A stretch of 64,000 nt of DNA from Parietichytrium sp. I65-24A (GCA_012862575.1 BLSF01000020.1:1-64000); one strand, 5' to 3'. Numbered from the stretch's first letter, positions 38,987-49,700 are shown. The notes: generated by a model not told the origin, from the letters alone. A program made the numbers and translations.

Positions 38987-40089
38987 CGTTTAGCACTTGT
39001 GATCTGTGATCAATATCGACTGTGTCTGGCTATATATACTATAGATTGAGCTGTATACAAAATTGCGCAGAGCTGCTTCGCAACTTTGCAAACAACGCTT
39101 CGGAAGACCGATCGATCTATCTCTAGTCTCAGTCTCCTGCCGGCAAGCGACGTCCGTAGTCTTGGCAGTCGAATATTGAACGTCAGGTACCTTTGTTTGT
39201 CAAACGCCAATCAATCTCCCAAACTCCCAAACCGCCAATCTGCCAATCTGCCAATCTGTGATCCGCCACTCAAATGATGCAACGGCTTGTAACGTGTGGA
39301 AACGGACTTTGTTGGTTGTTGGATGTTGTTGGTGTCCTCTGTCCTCGCGACAGACACTACAAACACGAGAGGAGTTCTTCTCTGTTCGAGAGCAGTTCGT
39401 TGATCTGTGGCGTGGTCTGGTGGGGAAACGCACCGCAATTTGACAGTGCCAGTGTTTGATAGAATGAACGGATCTATGAAAGTTGAAACGTATTGCAATA
39501 TATTGCAATGCCGTCCAAGACGCGGGGTGTGAAAGAGTATTTGCCTCGGAGGCTGGGCTTCTTACATGGTTGTATGTAAAGTATAAATGTAGGATGGAGA
39601 ATTCAGAACGAGGTGTGGATAGCTCGAGACAGACGAATCTCGGCAACATCGGGCCGCGCAGAAATCTGAGCACCTTCTCCCTTCGAATTTTGCCTTACTA
39701 ATCAAAATTGAAAAGGGCAACTCCCGAATCATCTCTTTTGCAGATGTGAAAGTGAAGTTGAAACGCTGGCACGACTAATGCTCGCTGCCCAGCGGCCACG
39801 CGGCGTTTTGAATTGACTGTGAGAGTCAAGTTCCACACGCGCTGGCGACTGGAAGTGTATTCTCTGTCTGCACATGTCTGTACTTGCGCAGCTTGCAAGC
39901 TCAAAAGAGTACGTCTGACATTGTGAAATTGAGGTAGCGGAAAGTCTAGAGGCGGACAATGGTACTAGTACAAACCAGAGCCGCAGCGATTCACGTGGCG
40001 TGGCCCACGCCGCAGCAGAAGCCCGATTGTGCTCCTCACAGTCACCATTTCAGAGTCAGGGCCCAGGCGAGACTGGCCATCGCGCGTCG
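38987..40089. other. Divergent intergenic region, NTF2-like (-) and hypothetical (+)
   Basis: About 1.1 kb without a credible gene. It has a TATATATA element at 39031 and CCAATCTG repeats near 39235-39260. Confidence 0.45.
39031..39038 (-). promoter_or_regulatory. TATA-like element of the NTF2-like gene
   Basis: TATATATA lies about 45 bases upstream of the ATG at 38986. The spacing fits a TATA box and a very short 5' UTR. Confidence 0.4.
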
Positions 40090-40674
40090 ATGGACCTCGA
40101 GCAGGCATACAGGCGTTGCCTGTTCCAGAGTAGCGGGCCGTCCCTGATCGGCGGCCGCAATGCGCTCAGACTTGGGATCGAAAGTATTAGACTTGCAGAG
40201 GTGCTTGACGGGGAGCTCAGGTCTGCGCGAGAATTTGGACACAGCCCCGAAGATCCAAGAACAAGTAACAAGCAGAACAGGTGTCTGAGCGGACGTACAG
40301 AGAAGTGCTCTGAAAAGGGTGTCAAGCTTCCGAGTAAGCGTTGGGACAGGTTTCTTGAAACCAAGGCGGAGAGACGACTCAATCGACACAGGAGGCCGGC
40401 AGATATTACTCAAGCTCAAGCCAATAATGTGCGCGACTACTTGGAGCTTGTCCAGCAGAGCGAAACAAACTCGAAATTGAGTAAATGCGTGAGGAAACCG
40501 CTCAAGCTCGACAGGAGGCAGAGCCTCGGCAGAACTCCGTACGTTAGCGATCAGGCCCTCGTTGCGATGAAAAAAAACACGTTTTTTAAAAACAACCAAT
40601 CCGCAGTCGATCTTGACTATATCCAAAAGGCAACCCGGTCGCAATGCAAGTCGCCCAGAGGACTTCGGAAATAG
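40090..40674 (+). CDS. Hypothetical basic protein
   Basis: I do not recognise this 194-residue product. It starts at the first in-frame ATG. The open frame extends 90 bases further upstream but only to a GTG. It is rich in Arg, Lys and Ser with several short basic clusters (KLPSKRWDRFLETKAERRLNR in parts; VRKPLKLDRRQSLGR) and no membrane segment or Cys motif. A helical stretch, ALRLGIESIRLAEVLDGELRSA (in part), is amphipathic. The even spread of residues and lack of repeats favour a real gene. A nuclear or RNA-associated role would be a guess. Confidence 0.5.
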   Translation: MDLEQAYRRCLFQSSGPSLIGGRNALRLGIESIRLAEVLDGELRSAREFGHSPEDPRTSNKQNRCLSGRTEKCSEKGVKLPSKRWDRFLETKAERRLNRHRRPADITQAQANNVRDYLELVQQSETNSKLSKCVRKPLKLDRRQSLGRTPYVSDQALVAMKKNTFFKNNQSAVDLDYIQKATRSQCKSPRGLRK

Positions 40675-41330
40675 CTTTTAGAGGGGGGTCTGCTCCGTCG
40701 AAACGATGTTGGTCCAGCTGTTGTATTATTAACTGTAAAGTATGCTCTCCTTCAAGTACTTTCTGAGTTATCTCTTTATTTATGTACTCCATTCCACAGA
40801 ATTTGTTTCGTCAAGTCGAGAGTGCGTCTTTTTTTTTTCCGCCTCGGAGCCCACGTTTCGCGGTTTGAGCCCTGGCATCCGTAAAAGACTGAAAGTGTGG
40901 TTGGCCTTGTATGCTTTTGCGGAGGTGGAGGTCAAACGATCGTTCAGACGTGGCTCTCTGAATCTGAATAATCTGGCTGGGAAGACCCAATGAGCGAACC
41001 AATCAGCAATGCCATGCTTTTATAAGCACTTGACAAAATTCGCAAAGCAATCTTCCACCGAGTCCCAAGAATTTTAACGAGCACCAGCGTGTCAAATTTG
41101 AGGAACATTAGCACAACAATGCTTTGACTCTTGCCGGCTCGCCACCTTTGCCAGAATTCAGATTCTGCCTTTGAGTGCACCATTCTGCTTTCCTACCTCA
41201 TCATTTTGATTCCATTCACGATCCATTTATAATCTATGCACTCAAATAACCCGCTCCAATTGCTTCACCTCTGATGAGCCACCATTGCGCTCAAAGTCCT
41301 TTCCTGCATCCCTCCCTCGGTCCTATTTGG
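40675..41330. other. Intergenic spacer
   Basis: This stretch follows the hypothetical gene. I see no gene or repeat before the minisatellite at 41331. Confidence 0.45.
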
Positions 41331-41648
41331 AGCCCATCGAACGCTCCTCAACGTCGGACACCATACAGTATTTGGAACCTGTCAAACACTTTTCAACGTC
41401 GGACAGCATACAATATTTGGAACTCATCAAACGCTTTTCAACGTCGGACAGCATAAACCATACAATATTTGGAACCCATCAAACGCTTTCCAACGTCGGA
41501 CACCATGCAATATTTGGAACCCATCGGACGCTCCTCAACGTCGGACGCCATAAACCATACAATATTTGGAACTCATCAAACACTTTTCAACGTCGGACAC
41601 CATGCAATATTTGGAACCCATCGGACGCTCCTCAACGTCGGGCCACCA
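41331..41648. repeat. 54/63-bp minisatellite
   Basis: About six units share the core CAACGTCGGAC followed by CATACAATATTTGGAAC and CATCAAACGC-type segments. Some units carry an extra 9 bases (ATAAACCAT). Because 54 and 63 are multiples of three, several frames stay open across the array. This explains the apparent ORFs here. Confidence 0.9.
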
Positions 41649-42458
41649 TAGACATCCATAAACATCCATAAACCAAACAATAACTTGCATTCCAAACCTC
41701 TTTTCAACTGTTTAGAAACAAGAGAAACAAGACCGGAGAAAGGAAGGACTACCCATCTTACCCATCTCCCAAGCGATCGCTTAGAGATGCGATAGCGGAA
41801 GCACGCATTTTCTTACATGCTCGGCTAGTTAAGGCTCTGAGAGCGAGTATCTTGGGTACTAGTACAGTTGCCTTCAACTGTGGGAAGATCCTCGGCGTAT
41901 GTCTCGTGTGTCCTCGCTCCGCCGCAGCAACTTTGACGCGATCGTTTGTTTGGGAAGAGGACCTCTCTCGCGCATAACTCACTGCAACTCACAACAACTC
42001 ACTGTTGTTCTTGAGGAGCTGGTGTGCCAAGTGCGCGGAAGGCTGGTGTAATAGCGTTTGCTGGTCGCCGAGTCGGGAAGTTAGGTTAGAAGCTGGCGGT
42101 GGAGTGGAGTTTGGTCTCACTTGGTCATACGGTCCGTGCGGTCCCTGCGGTGTTGCACGAATAGTTTGAAGGCAGCTTGCGGTGAAGTCCTGGCCTCTGT
42201 TGGAGCTGTTGGAGTGTTGGAAAAGTGCTTTCGAAGCGTCGCGGACGAGCAGAGTTTCCTCCGTTTCGTTTCCAAACATTTCTTGCAGCGGATTGGGAGG
42301 CAACCACGCGGGCGGTGTTGGAGACTTGCACGTTGCATTTCACTGTGTATTCATCAAATTTCTGTTCTGCAGACTGTAGCGAAAGGCGTTGCGTGCGGAA
42401 GGGCTGAAGTTGTGGGTCGCGATCTCGGCGCCGCACTCCTGGCACTCCGCGTCACGCA
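41649..42458. other. Upstream region of the DYRK gene
   Basis: About 0.8 kb containing the presumed promoter and 5' UTR of the DYRK gene. The short overlapping frames lack support. Confidence 0.45.
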
Positions 42459-44717
42459 ATGAGTAACTACGACTACCAAGGAGCGAGCGGTGCAGAGACG
42501 GACAGCGTTCTGGGCGGCGCTGAAGATGTTGAGAAAGCGTTTGCGGCATGCGAGGAATCCATGAGGAGCGTGGCGGATTTGCTGCCTCCAAACATATTTG
42601 ACTACGACGATAGTGATGATGAGGAAAACGAGAGTCCCCTCGTTCTTGAGCGCGCGGAAAGTACGTATGACTCGGGCCCCAGCGAGAGGTACGTGAAAAT
42701 GTACACAAAAGATCGCCGCGAGATGGCCGGCATGGAGCCCCAGGTGCACTTGGACGAGAAGGAAGATGAGGAGGGACTGGACTACTATGAGGATGATCAG
42801 ATTCAAGACTCTCTTCAAATACCCGAACACGAGCCCCCTAGAATCACACTTTTGACCGAGGAGGATCTCGTCCAGCACGGGCTTCAGTGCGCCGTGCGAA
42901 GCGAGGACCCATACCACAGAACGAGCGATGCGGACGGAGATGATGACGAGATATGGGAAGCCAAGGAGGAATATTTTGACTCCGAGACGGACACTTCCAG
43001 AGTGTTTGCTCAGGTTCTTGAAGACGAGGAAGAAGGCCTTGTGCGAATTGCCATCACGGACGAAGAATACTGGCATTTGCAAGAGCAGATTTGGAAGGAC
43101 GTGGAAGAGGCAGCTGGCCGTGAGGTGGACGAGGATGCTTTCGCTCGTCAAGAGGAAGATCTTGGCTTTGTGGAGAATGAGATTGAGGATGAAGAGGTTC
43201 GTGAGGAGCTAAACTTTACCCGACAAAGTCACGACAAAATCGGAAGTCCTGAAGCTGCCTCCGAGGAGGCAGAGGAACACGACTACTCCAGTCTCGCAGA
43301 GCTAGCGGATCAGCTGGATGTAAATTTGACAATTCGCGAAGATGATTTGGAGGAAGAGAGCACAATCATGGAAGGCAGAGGCGACTACAGCATGCACGGA
43401 CAGGACACGATGTTGTCGATTACAGCGGCGAGTTCCAACACTAGCAAAGATAGCGGAACGGCTTTACTTGGACGCGCAATTCGTGCGCAGGAGATGAGCA
43501 CGAGGTACGACAGCTTCGACTTGAGAATCATACACGAGAGACGCAGAACTGGATTCGAGGCAACCAAGGAGCTCAAAGTCCACCGCGGGCTGATCTTGGC
43601 CGGGAGGTACGAAGTTGTTGGCGTGGTTGGAGAGGCCGCATTCTCTACTGCGCTCCGGTGCTACGATTTAGAGAGGTATGACAATGAGGAAACAGCAGCG
43701 CGCGTCAGCGAATCAGTTCTAGGTTGCGTCGAAGAAGAGGAGGAAGAGGAAACAGGTGGTGGCGATGTGGAAGAAGATGAGCAGCAGTCTGCGTCTGGTC
43801 ATCAAGAGCGAGACACTAATGGCGGCGATAATGATTCCAGGAATCTAAAGAGCCAAGTTTGCATCAAGGTGATTAAGAACAACAAGGACTTTTTCGACCA
43901 GAGCTTGGACGAAATTCGACTGCTGAAACACCTAAACAGTGCTGGAGACCCAGACGACAAGCGCATAGTTCGACTCTACGACTATTTTTACCACAAGGAG
44001 CACTTGTTCATCGTCACAGAGCTCCTGGGACAAAACTTGTACACAGCTTGCAAGAACGAAGCACCTTTGCGAGGTACATCGAACCCTGCCCGATTGTTCA
44101 CTCTCGACAACATTAGGTCTATTGCGCAGCAGTGTTTGGATGCGCTTACATTTATTAGCAGTCTGGGAATCATCCACTGTGACTTGAAGCCGGAAAATAT
44201 CCTGTTGAAGTCGCGCCAGCCAGTGCAAATCAAAATTATCGATTTTGGCTCGAGCTGCTTCACTACAGACCACTTGTCGAGCTATATACAGTCCAGGTTC
44301 TACCGCGCCCCTGAGGTTGTGATAGGCGGAAAGTATGATCAACGCATTGACATCTGGTCGCTGGGTTGTGTGCTTGCAGAGTTGTATTGCGGCGAGGTCC
44401 TTTTCGAAGCACTTACTGCGCCCGCGCTCCTGGCAAAGATGGTTTCACTTCTTGGCCCGTTTCCACAAAGTATGCTGCGCAACGCGCGCTTCGCGTCCAC
44501 CATGTTCCTTGGGAATGTGATCATAGAGAAACGAGGAAAGGACGAGGGCGCGGACCTATTGTATGCTCGAAAGTCGAGCTTGGCCATGAAGCTGCGGCTA
44601 CCCAAAGAGGATGCTGGTTTCCTGGCTTTTCTGAGAACCTTGTTGGTGAAGAGCCCGCAGCAAAGACCTTCTGCAGATCTTGCAAGAACCCATTCTTGGC
44701 TGCTCGACGTAAACTAA
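42459..44717 (+). CDS. Plant-type DYRK protein kinase (DYRKP)
   Basis: A 752-residue CMGC-group kinase. The first half (about 1-370) is acidic and disordered, without a recognisable DH-box. The kinase domain (about 383-750) matches the plant/algal DYRKP group: GRYEVVGVVGEAAFSTALRCYDLE, then VCIKVIKNNKDFFDQSLDEIRLLKHL with the ATP-binding K470, IHCDLKPENILL (D575), IIDFGSSC (D595 of DFG), and SYIQSRFYRAPEV, where Y609 is the Tyr autophosphorylated in DYRKs. The first Tyr of the animal YxY motif is Ser, as in plant DYRKPs. A Glu-rich insert of about 60 residues separates the glycine loop from the VAIK strand. In the green alga Chlamydomonas a DYRKP restrains storage-compound accumulation, so a metabolic role here is inference. 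Confidence 0.93.
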   Translation: MSNYDYQGASGAETDSVLGGAEDVEKAFAACEESMRSVADLLPPNIFDYDDSDDEENESPLVLERAESTYDSGPSERYVKMYTKDRREMAGMEPQVHLDEKEDEEGLDYYEDDQIQDSLQIPEHEPPRITLLTEEDLVQHGLQCAVRSEDPYHRTSDADGDDDEIWEAKEEYFDSETDTSRVFAQVLEDEEEGLVRIAITDEEYWHLQEQIWKDVEEAAGREVDEDAFARQEEDLGFVENEIEDEEVREELNFTRQSHDKIGSPEAASEEAEEHDYSSLAELADQLDVNLTIREDDLEEESTIMEGRGDYSMHGQDTMLSITAASSNTSKDSGTALLGRAIRAQEMSTRYDSFDLRIIHERRRTGFEATKELKVHRGLILAGRYEVVGVVGEAAFSTALRCYDLERYDNEETAARVSESVLGCVEEEEEEETGGGDVEEDEQQSASGHQERDTNGGDNDSRNLKSQVCIKVIKNNKDFFDQSLDEIRLLKHLNSAGDPDDKRIVRLYDYFYHKEHLFIVTELLGQNLYTACKNEAPLRGTSNPARLFTLDNIRSIAQQCLDALTFISSLGIIHCDLKPENILLKSRQPVQIKIIDFGSSCFTTDHLSSYIQSRFYRAPEVVIGGKYDQRIDIWSLGCVLAELYCGEVLFEALTAPALLAKMVSLLGPFPQSMLRNARFASTMFLGNVIIEKRGKDEGADLLYARKSSLAMKLRLPKEDAGFLAFLRTLLVKSPQQRPSADLARTHSWLLDVN

Positions 44718-45003
44718 ACATTAAAAAAAAAGCTGATTATTCATTTCTTGTCTTGGTCCCGTTCCTGTGCCATCCCTGATATATCCCTGATACTTCAACA
44801 TGAGCGCTTCGACGCGACCTCGTTAAGATTTAGGCTTTAAATTTTCACAACCTTATACCGGTACAAGTAGAGCCTTCTGTTCTCATTCTTCATGTTCATT
44901 GAACACAGTGGACACAATAAACCATCGGCACCTTCGATCACTTTGATCCTGATGCAAAAGAAGAAAAGACAAGAAACTGTAAGAAAATGAAAACAAAAAG
45001 ATG

Positions 45004-45076
45004 TTCTTCCTGTGAGGTTCGAACTCACGACCTTGTGGTTAACAGCCACACGCTCTGCCAACTGAGCTAAGGAAGA
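45004..45076 (-). tRNA. tRNA-Asn(GTT), copy 1
   Basis: Its 72-nt cloverleaf plus discriminator A is identical to six plus-strand copies in the window. It has a perfect 7-bp acceptor stem, D-stem GCTC/GAGC, anticodon loop CTGTTAA and T-loop TTCGAAC. It has no intron. A T5 run follows the 3' end on the minus strand, fitting a Pol III terminator. Confidence 0.97.
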
Positions 45077-45105
45077 AACGTAAGGAAGAACACAACCATT
45101 TGGTT
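45077..45105 (-). promoter_or_regulatory. Conserved 29-bp block upstream of tRNA-Asn copy 1
   Basis: It is identical to the blocks before copies 5 and 6. It contains AACCAAATGGTT, an inverted repeat, and TCTTCCTTA, which copies the first nine bases of the tRNA. Confidence 0.6.
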
Positions 45106-45188
45106 GTTAGCCGTACTAAATACTTCAATATACACGTCACATCTAATGGATCTGGCCGTGCTCTACTTTGTGTGTGTCATTCTCTCTA

Positions 45189-45575
45189 CTACTTATTTAC
45201 GCCTAAACCATACAAACCATCTACGAGATCCCGAACATGCCCGAACTTCACAAAGTCGATGGCTTCGAAATCACTTTCAAGTACCTTTCGCAAGTCAAAA
45301 ACGACCAAATACATACCATATCTGCTCAAAAACACGCGTCCGCAAGAATGCAAATCGCCATTCATGGCCGCTATGAAGTGCTCTTCGAACTCTGCTCGGT
45401 CTGTCTGTGCCAGCTGCGGAGGACCTGCCGGCCTTGCCGTTTCACAATTCTTTAGCAGCCTTGCTTCGATTTGTTTCAGGGCCCCTTCTTCCTCCGATAG
45501 AACCAGCAGCCCTTTAAATGGCGTTGCTTGAAAGACTCTTTCGTTTAATAGAATGGGCATGAATTCGTCAGTCAT
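45189..45575 (-). CDS. Hypothetical protein, possibly a fragment
   Basis: A 128-residue frame opening at an ATG at 45575. It has a balanced, coding-like composition (for example EEEGALKQIEARLLKNC and RYGMYLVVFDLRKVLESDFEAIDFV) and is not explained by repeats. I do not recognise the family. DNA overlapping its start is partly duplicated at 45747-45905, so it may be the intact part of a decayed duplicated gene. Confidence 0.35.
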   Translation of the reverse strand: MTDEFMPILLNERVFQATPFKGLLVLSEEEGALKQIEARLLKNCETARPAGPPQLAQTDRAEFEEHFIAAMNGDLHSCGRVFLSRYGMYLVVFDLRKVLESDFEAIDFVKFGHVRDLVDGLYGLGVNK

Positions 45576-45905
45576 CAAGCCCAAGAAAGTTTAAGAGGCA
45601 TTAAACGTTGAAAGCCAAACCGACGCCAAATCACAATCGCTGAAACGCATTTAACGCAGTGTTCTTCTGCAACGCGCGACCGATCGCTGATGCTCCTCAA
45701 TCGCGAATTCAATAGAAGACTATTCCGTTACGAAAAGACGTGAAATCGTCAGCCACCAACTCTGAGAAAGTTTAGCAAGGATTTAGACTTGTACATCAAG
45801 CCGGTCTCAAAGTCGCACGTAACGCAACTTGGTCTGCGTTGTGTTCTTCTCCAACGCGCGACTGATCGCTGACGCTCCTTCAGCGCCAATTTAATTCCCT
45901 GGCGA
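45567..45905. repeat. Diverged tandem duplication of about 180 bp
   Basis: TCGTCAG-CATCAA-GAGAAAGTTTA at 45567 recurs at 45747, and GTTCTTCT-CAACGCGCGAC-GATCGCTGA-GCTCCT at 45660 recurs at 45841. The copies differ at roughly one base in five, so the duplication is old. Confidence 0.6.
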
Positions 45906-46967
45906 TTCTTTTTGCTCGCTATGGCCCAAACATCCGTGACAACATCCTGCGAGAAAACAGCAACAGATTCTCTAACTTGTGACACAACACGATGGGCTCT
46001 GAAGTTGTAGAAATTAACTGTTCCTTGGTACTGGATGTCCTTTGTCACACTGAACTTCCCACTTTCCATAACGGAAAACACGTGTAGAGTTGGTGCCCCT
46101 TACTCTAAATGTTCTTTCGGAGATCGTTTCTACGACCTTGAGACGAGCCAATCCGACGGAAAAACAAGTTGGAGATTATTGGTTAGTGTTTACGCTCCAG
46201 CACCTGCTTTCCTGGCGAGAAATTCGCGCCCTGAACATAGTGTTTGCCATGCTGTCTCACAAAAGGACGCTTTACGGAGAAGAAAAACGAAGTGAGTCAT
46301 GGAAGTGACGATCCAAGCTCAATGCAAGCAGACGTTATGCATACTCAGGACAGGAAAGCATGGAGGGTACTCGAGTATCAGACGTTCGCCCATCAACTTT
46401 CTTGCTCTCCACAGATAAGAACCAATCGATTAGAATGCAACATGACATCGGCTTCAGGTCTGCTGTCGCCAAGTACCTTCTTGAGCTCTGTCTCGGTTCT
46501 AAAAGCAAGGCTCAAGCCCTAAAACTTGCAGTGGACAAACATACACAAGATTTCTTTACTAGCTCCAACAAAATCGACCGCGGGCAGGTGGCCCAAGTTC
46601 ACCATTTGCATATTTGAATCATGTCGGTATGAAAAGGAGCTGGCAAATTTGGCAAATAGTTGGTTTAACAGAAAGCTTGTCATCATGCTTTGCACTTCGA
46701 CAAAGACTTGATCTCTTCATTTTTCAAATCAATTTTTGATTAGGCTCTCCACAATTTCACAACAGGAACGTACAGAATAGAGCGAAGGACCCCTGTTTGA
46801 ATGTTGTCCTATGGCTGCTTATAAAATGTCCTCATCACGAACGTTGGGTGTACGGTACATTTCGGTTTCAAGATGAAAATTGATTTGAAAGATGAACACA
46901 TAATCTAGTTGAACGTTTGCGCCTGGCCCGTGGCGGTTGCAACAAAGATTTGTTGGTGTAAGATTGA
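45906..46967. other. Unassigned stretch with short coding-like frames
   Basis: Frames near 46090-46308 (SWREIRALNIVFAMLSHKRT) and 46360-46617 (AVAKYLLELCLGSKSKAQAL) look vaguely coding but have no family match. They are probably gene debris. A GTACTCGAGTA site is at 46368. Confidence 0.3.
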
Positions 46968-47867
46968 TCAATAGTAAAGCGAAGCGTATCTTTCATAGAC
47001 CCGGCATTTGCTCTTCCAGTAGCACTGCTTCCGCAACTCTGACTGGAACGCTGCGTTCGGGTTGTTGTCGAGACCGCGATAGTTCTTGCTCACTTTCAGG
47101 CAAACGGAGCGCTTCTTCTTGGTGTTCAGGGACAAACTATTTACCGCGTCACAAGGATTTGCCTGTTGGGTAACCGGAGAACAGATTTGGTTCTGCACCA
47201 TTTCAGTGGCGACAGCAAGTGATGAGTAGGACTCCTGCCTTGGGTCGTTGGCGAGCCAGCGAGCATCACACGCGCACTTGTAAAAGGCAGCTGCCTTAGA
47301 TTTGGACGTCGACTGAAAGCAGAGAATGCCGACACTAGGGAAGCTTTTCTTGAACGCGTTTGCAGCATTACAAGCGAGTTTGACGGACTTCTTGCCACCC
47401 TTGTACTTGCTGGTAAAAGGCTGGCCATCAGACATAATCACTATGCTTGGACGCTCCGCAGACTCTGCGAGCTTTACTCCATGTTCTGAGTCGAAGAGGT
47501 TGTTAAAGACTGTGTACTTTTGTCTCGCTTCCGGCGCTTCGAAGAAAGCGGAGAGTTGCGCGCGTACGTTTGCTTCTACACTGCCAGATTGCATTTGGCT
47601 CACAGAAATCAAATCTTTAACTGCGATGCCAAATCGAGCGATAGAGACCTGCACACCGCTTTGTCCTCCGATTGGCATCACGTCCACCATGTCTTCGACG
47701 ACAAGGCGCTGAGCCTTGAATTCATTCGAGCTGATGCTTTGAGACTGGTCAAAAGCAAGGAGTATAGCGGTTCCGGTGCAGTCCATAAAAGTGGTGGGAA
47801 CCGGAGTGGGAGACACAGTAGGCGAGCTTGTTGGTTCAGGGGTTGGTGCCTCTGTTGGTGCGTCTGT
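46968..47867 (-). CDS. von Willebrand factor A-domain protein, 5' end lost at a gap
   Basis: This partial gene of about 300 codons runs into the N at 47868. Its start codon is therefore unknown. The first visible residues are a Pro/Thr-rich linker (TDAPTEAPTPEPTSSPTVSP), typical of secreted or cell-wall proteins. A vWA domain follows with the MIDAS DQSQS (DxSxS) next to AILLAF, a Thr/Asp region, and VIMSDGQP as the conserved D-G loop. Cys-rich C-terminal residues (CACDARW, NQICSP, NPCDAV, QCYWKSKC) suggest an extracellular, disulfide-bonded protein. It likely binds ligands in a metal-dependent way, an inference from the family. The stop at 46968 is clear. Confidence 0.8.
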   Translation of the reverse strand, partial: TDAPTEAPTPEPTSSPTVSPTPVPTTFMDCTGTAILLAFDQSQSISSNEFKAQRLVVEDMVDVMPIGGQSGVQVSIARFGIAVKDLISVSQMQSGSVEANVRAQLSAFFEAPEARQKYTVFNNLFDSEHGVKLAESAERPSIVIMSDGQPFTSKYKGGKKSVKLACNAANAFKKSFPSVGILCFQSTSKSKAAAFYKCACDARWLANDPRQESYSSLAVATEMVQNQICSPVTQQANPCDAVNSLSLNTKKKRSVCLKVSKNYRGLDNNPNAAFQSELRKQCYWKSKCRVYERYASLYY

Positions 47868-47868
47868 N
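47868..47868. other. Assembly gap (single N)
   Basis: It interrupts the vWA gene. The sequence to its right does not continue the gene and is instead copy 1 of the 1.8-kb repeat. Real sequence is therefore missing. Confidence 0.9.
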
Positions 47869-47869
47869 G

Positions 47870-49688
47870 CAGTGTGGCGCGTGCGTTGTCCTTCTTCTCA
47901 AATTTTAAACTTATTCTCACAGTCAGTGCATTGCATCCTTTGCAATTTCTGGCATGACTGAGTGCCGCGACACTTTATCTTCTCATGAGCTAGGCACTTG
48001 GCAGCTCATGAGGAGAACGCACGCCTTCGACAGTGTTTGCCTACAATTCCCGAAGACCGTGTGTGAGAAAGAAAAACTAGAGAAGCCCAGGGCTGCCTTC
48101 CACAACTTGGTGGTCTGTATGTCTGCAGCTTTGATATATATTTCCATGCGGAATTGGTCTATGAACTAGTAACGTGTTTGTGAGCCAAAATTCCACTCAA
48201 GTTTTTGAAACGCTTTCGAGCGTGGGCACTGAGGAGAGATGATTTCTTGAATCTGAGCGGGCGGAAAGGTTGTGAGTGCTGTGTTCAAAAACGAGTACCT
48301 TCTCGCGCGCCATCCTTCTCTTCATGTCTTATTGCTCAAGAACACTTGACTGCTTCGATTGCTTCTCGCGACCAATCATCGACAACCAAACATAATGCTG
48401 GACTGAGCTATACTGAGCTGTGAAAAACAAGATACAAATTCTCTGCCGATCTGTCGTAGTGCCATTGGACCCTCTTTCAAGAGTCTGGCAGGCTATAGAG
48501 AGAGTGTTCCGACTGTCAGTCTTCTTTCCTCGCCCCTCTGTGGCAGATAGTTATCAGATAAGCATACAGTTGGCATTGCGAAAACCAGCTGCTCCCCTGC
48601 ATTCCCCTGTACCCCTGCTCCCCAGTGCAAAGTTGCAGGCTTTCCAATGGTCAGCTATGGTCAGCTATCGTGCCTCACACAGTTAATGGGGAAGCATAGA
48701 CTTGAAGCTGCCTACAGGCGTGTGCCAGGGAGCAGACTAGTGCACACGTCTGCAGTCGTTTCATTCCTTTCTCTCAGGCTGGCGTTTTGTTGACACTGTG
48801 AGTCCGAGAAACGCACGAATCACATGGAATGAGCCTCAGCCTACTCAGCCTGCTAGCTAGAGTCGGGGTAAGACTCGGGTAACTCAAGGGTTGAAAGTTT
48901 TGACTCGTGCTCATCTCCTCTGCACTCACTAACTGTGAGCGAAGATCAGCTCAGCGACTCGGAAGTGAAGAATGAAACGGGAGAGGGAACTGGTTTGACA
49001 TTTTTGTCAATGGCCTCTAGCCAGCTCTAGCTAGCTAGAGGTGAAGAGACAAGTGAAGCCACGAAGTGCAGCGTAAACAAACCCTATCGGAAGGTGGGGT
49101 GGTGAAGAGAGGTCAGTCACGTTCAGAAAGTCGAGAACGTAATGCACCTTCTCCTTTGTTCTGTTCAGAACACTTTAGCTAAAGTAGTAAGAACATGAAA
49201 CACCTCGGTTTCATCAGTTTTCCCAGCGATTTCAGGAACATGCACTTTTGCACAGAACAAACTTGAGCTTGACAACGACCTGCGTGAGAATCGCAGGGAT
49301 GAAGAAAGACAAAAAGGTGTCAAAAGCACGAAACTATTCTCCATTTTCCCGAAAACACGACACAGGTCGGTCTTACTACGTTTGCGAAAATTATGCGCAT
49401 GAATAATTTCAGCCAAAAGTTGGAGTGCGTGCGCATGCCACTCGTTTGCTGATGGTTTTCACATGTTTTCACAACAAGTGCTAGACGCGGGTAGAGCTTA
49501 CAGTATCGAAGGAGAGATGTACAATGAGGGAGGTTTATAGCTGCGCATGGCGATCCGAATGGTCAGTTGTCTAGTACTTCTACTTAACGCTCTTCCTTAG
49601 CTCAGTTGGCAGAGCGTGTGGCTGTTAACCACAAGGTCGTGAGTTCGAACCTCACAGGAAGAAGTCCTTTTTTAGTCTTTGTTTGTAA
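47870..49688. repeat. 1.8-kb repeat, copy 1 (ends in tRNA-Asn copy 2)
   Basis: It is highly similar to 49728-51496 along its length, with numerous small indels and substitutions. Apart from the tRNA it is non-coding. It includes GCTGCTCCCCTGCATTCCCC-type runs and the palindrome CTCTAGCTAGCTAGAG at 49025-49040. It is bounded on both sides by single-N gaps, so it is a separately assembled piece. Confidence 0.9.
49591..49663 (+). tRNA. tRNA-Asn(GTT), copy 2
   Basis: Identical mature sequence to copy 1. CTTTTTT follows as a Pol III terminator. Its upstream flank (CTTCTACTTAACGC) matches copy 3. Confidence 0.97.
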
Positions 49689-49700
49689 GTTCGGCTTTTG

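Noticed and set aside
42354-43151. 265-residue minus-strand hydrophobic frame
   Set aside because: It is antisense to the acidic N-terminal half of the DYRK gene. Glu/Asp codons read as Leu/Phe/Val on the other strand, giving false membrane-like helices.
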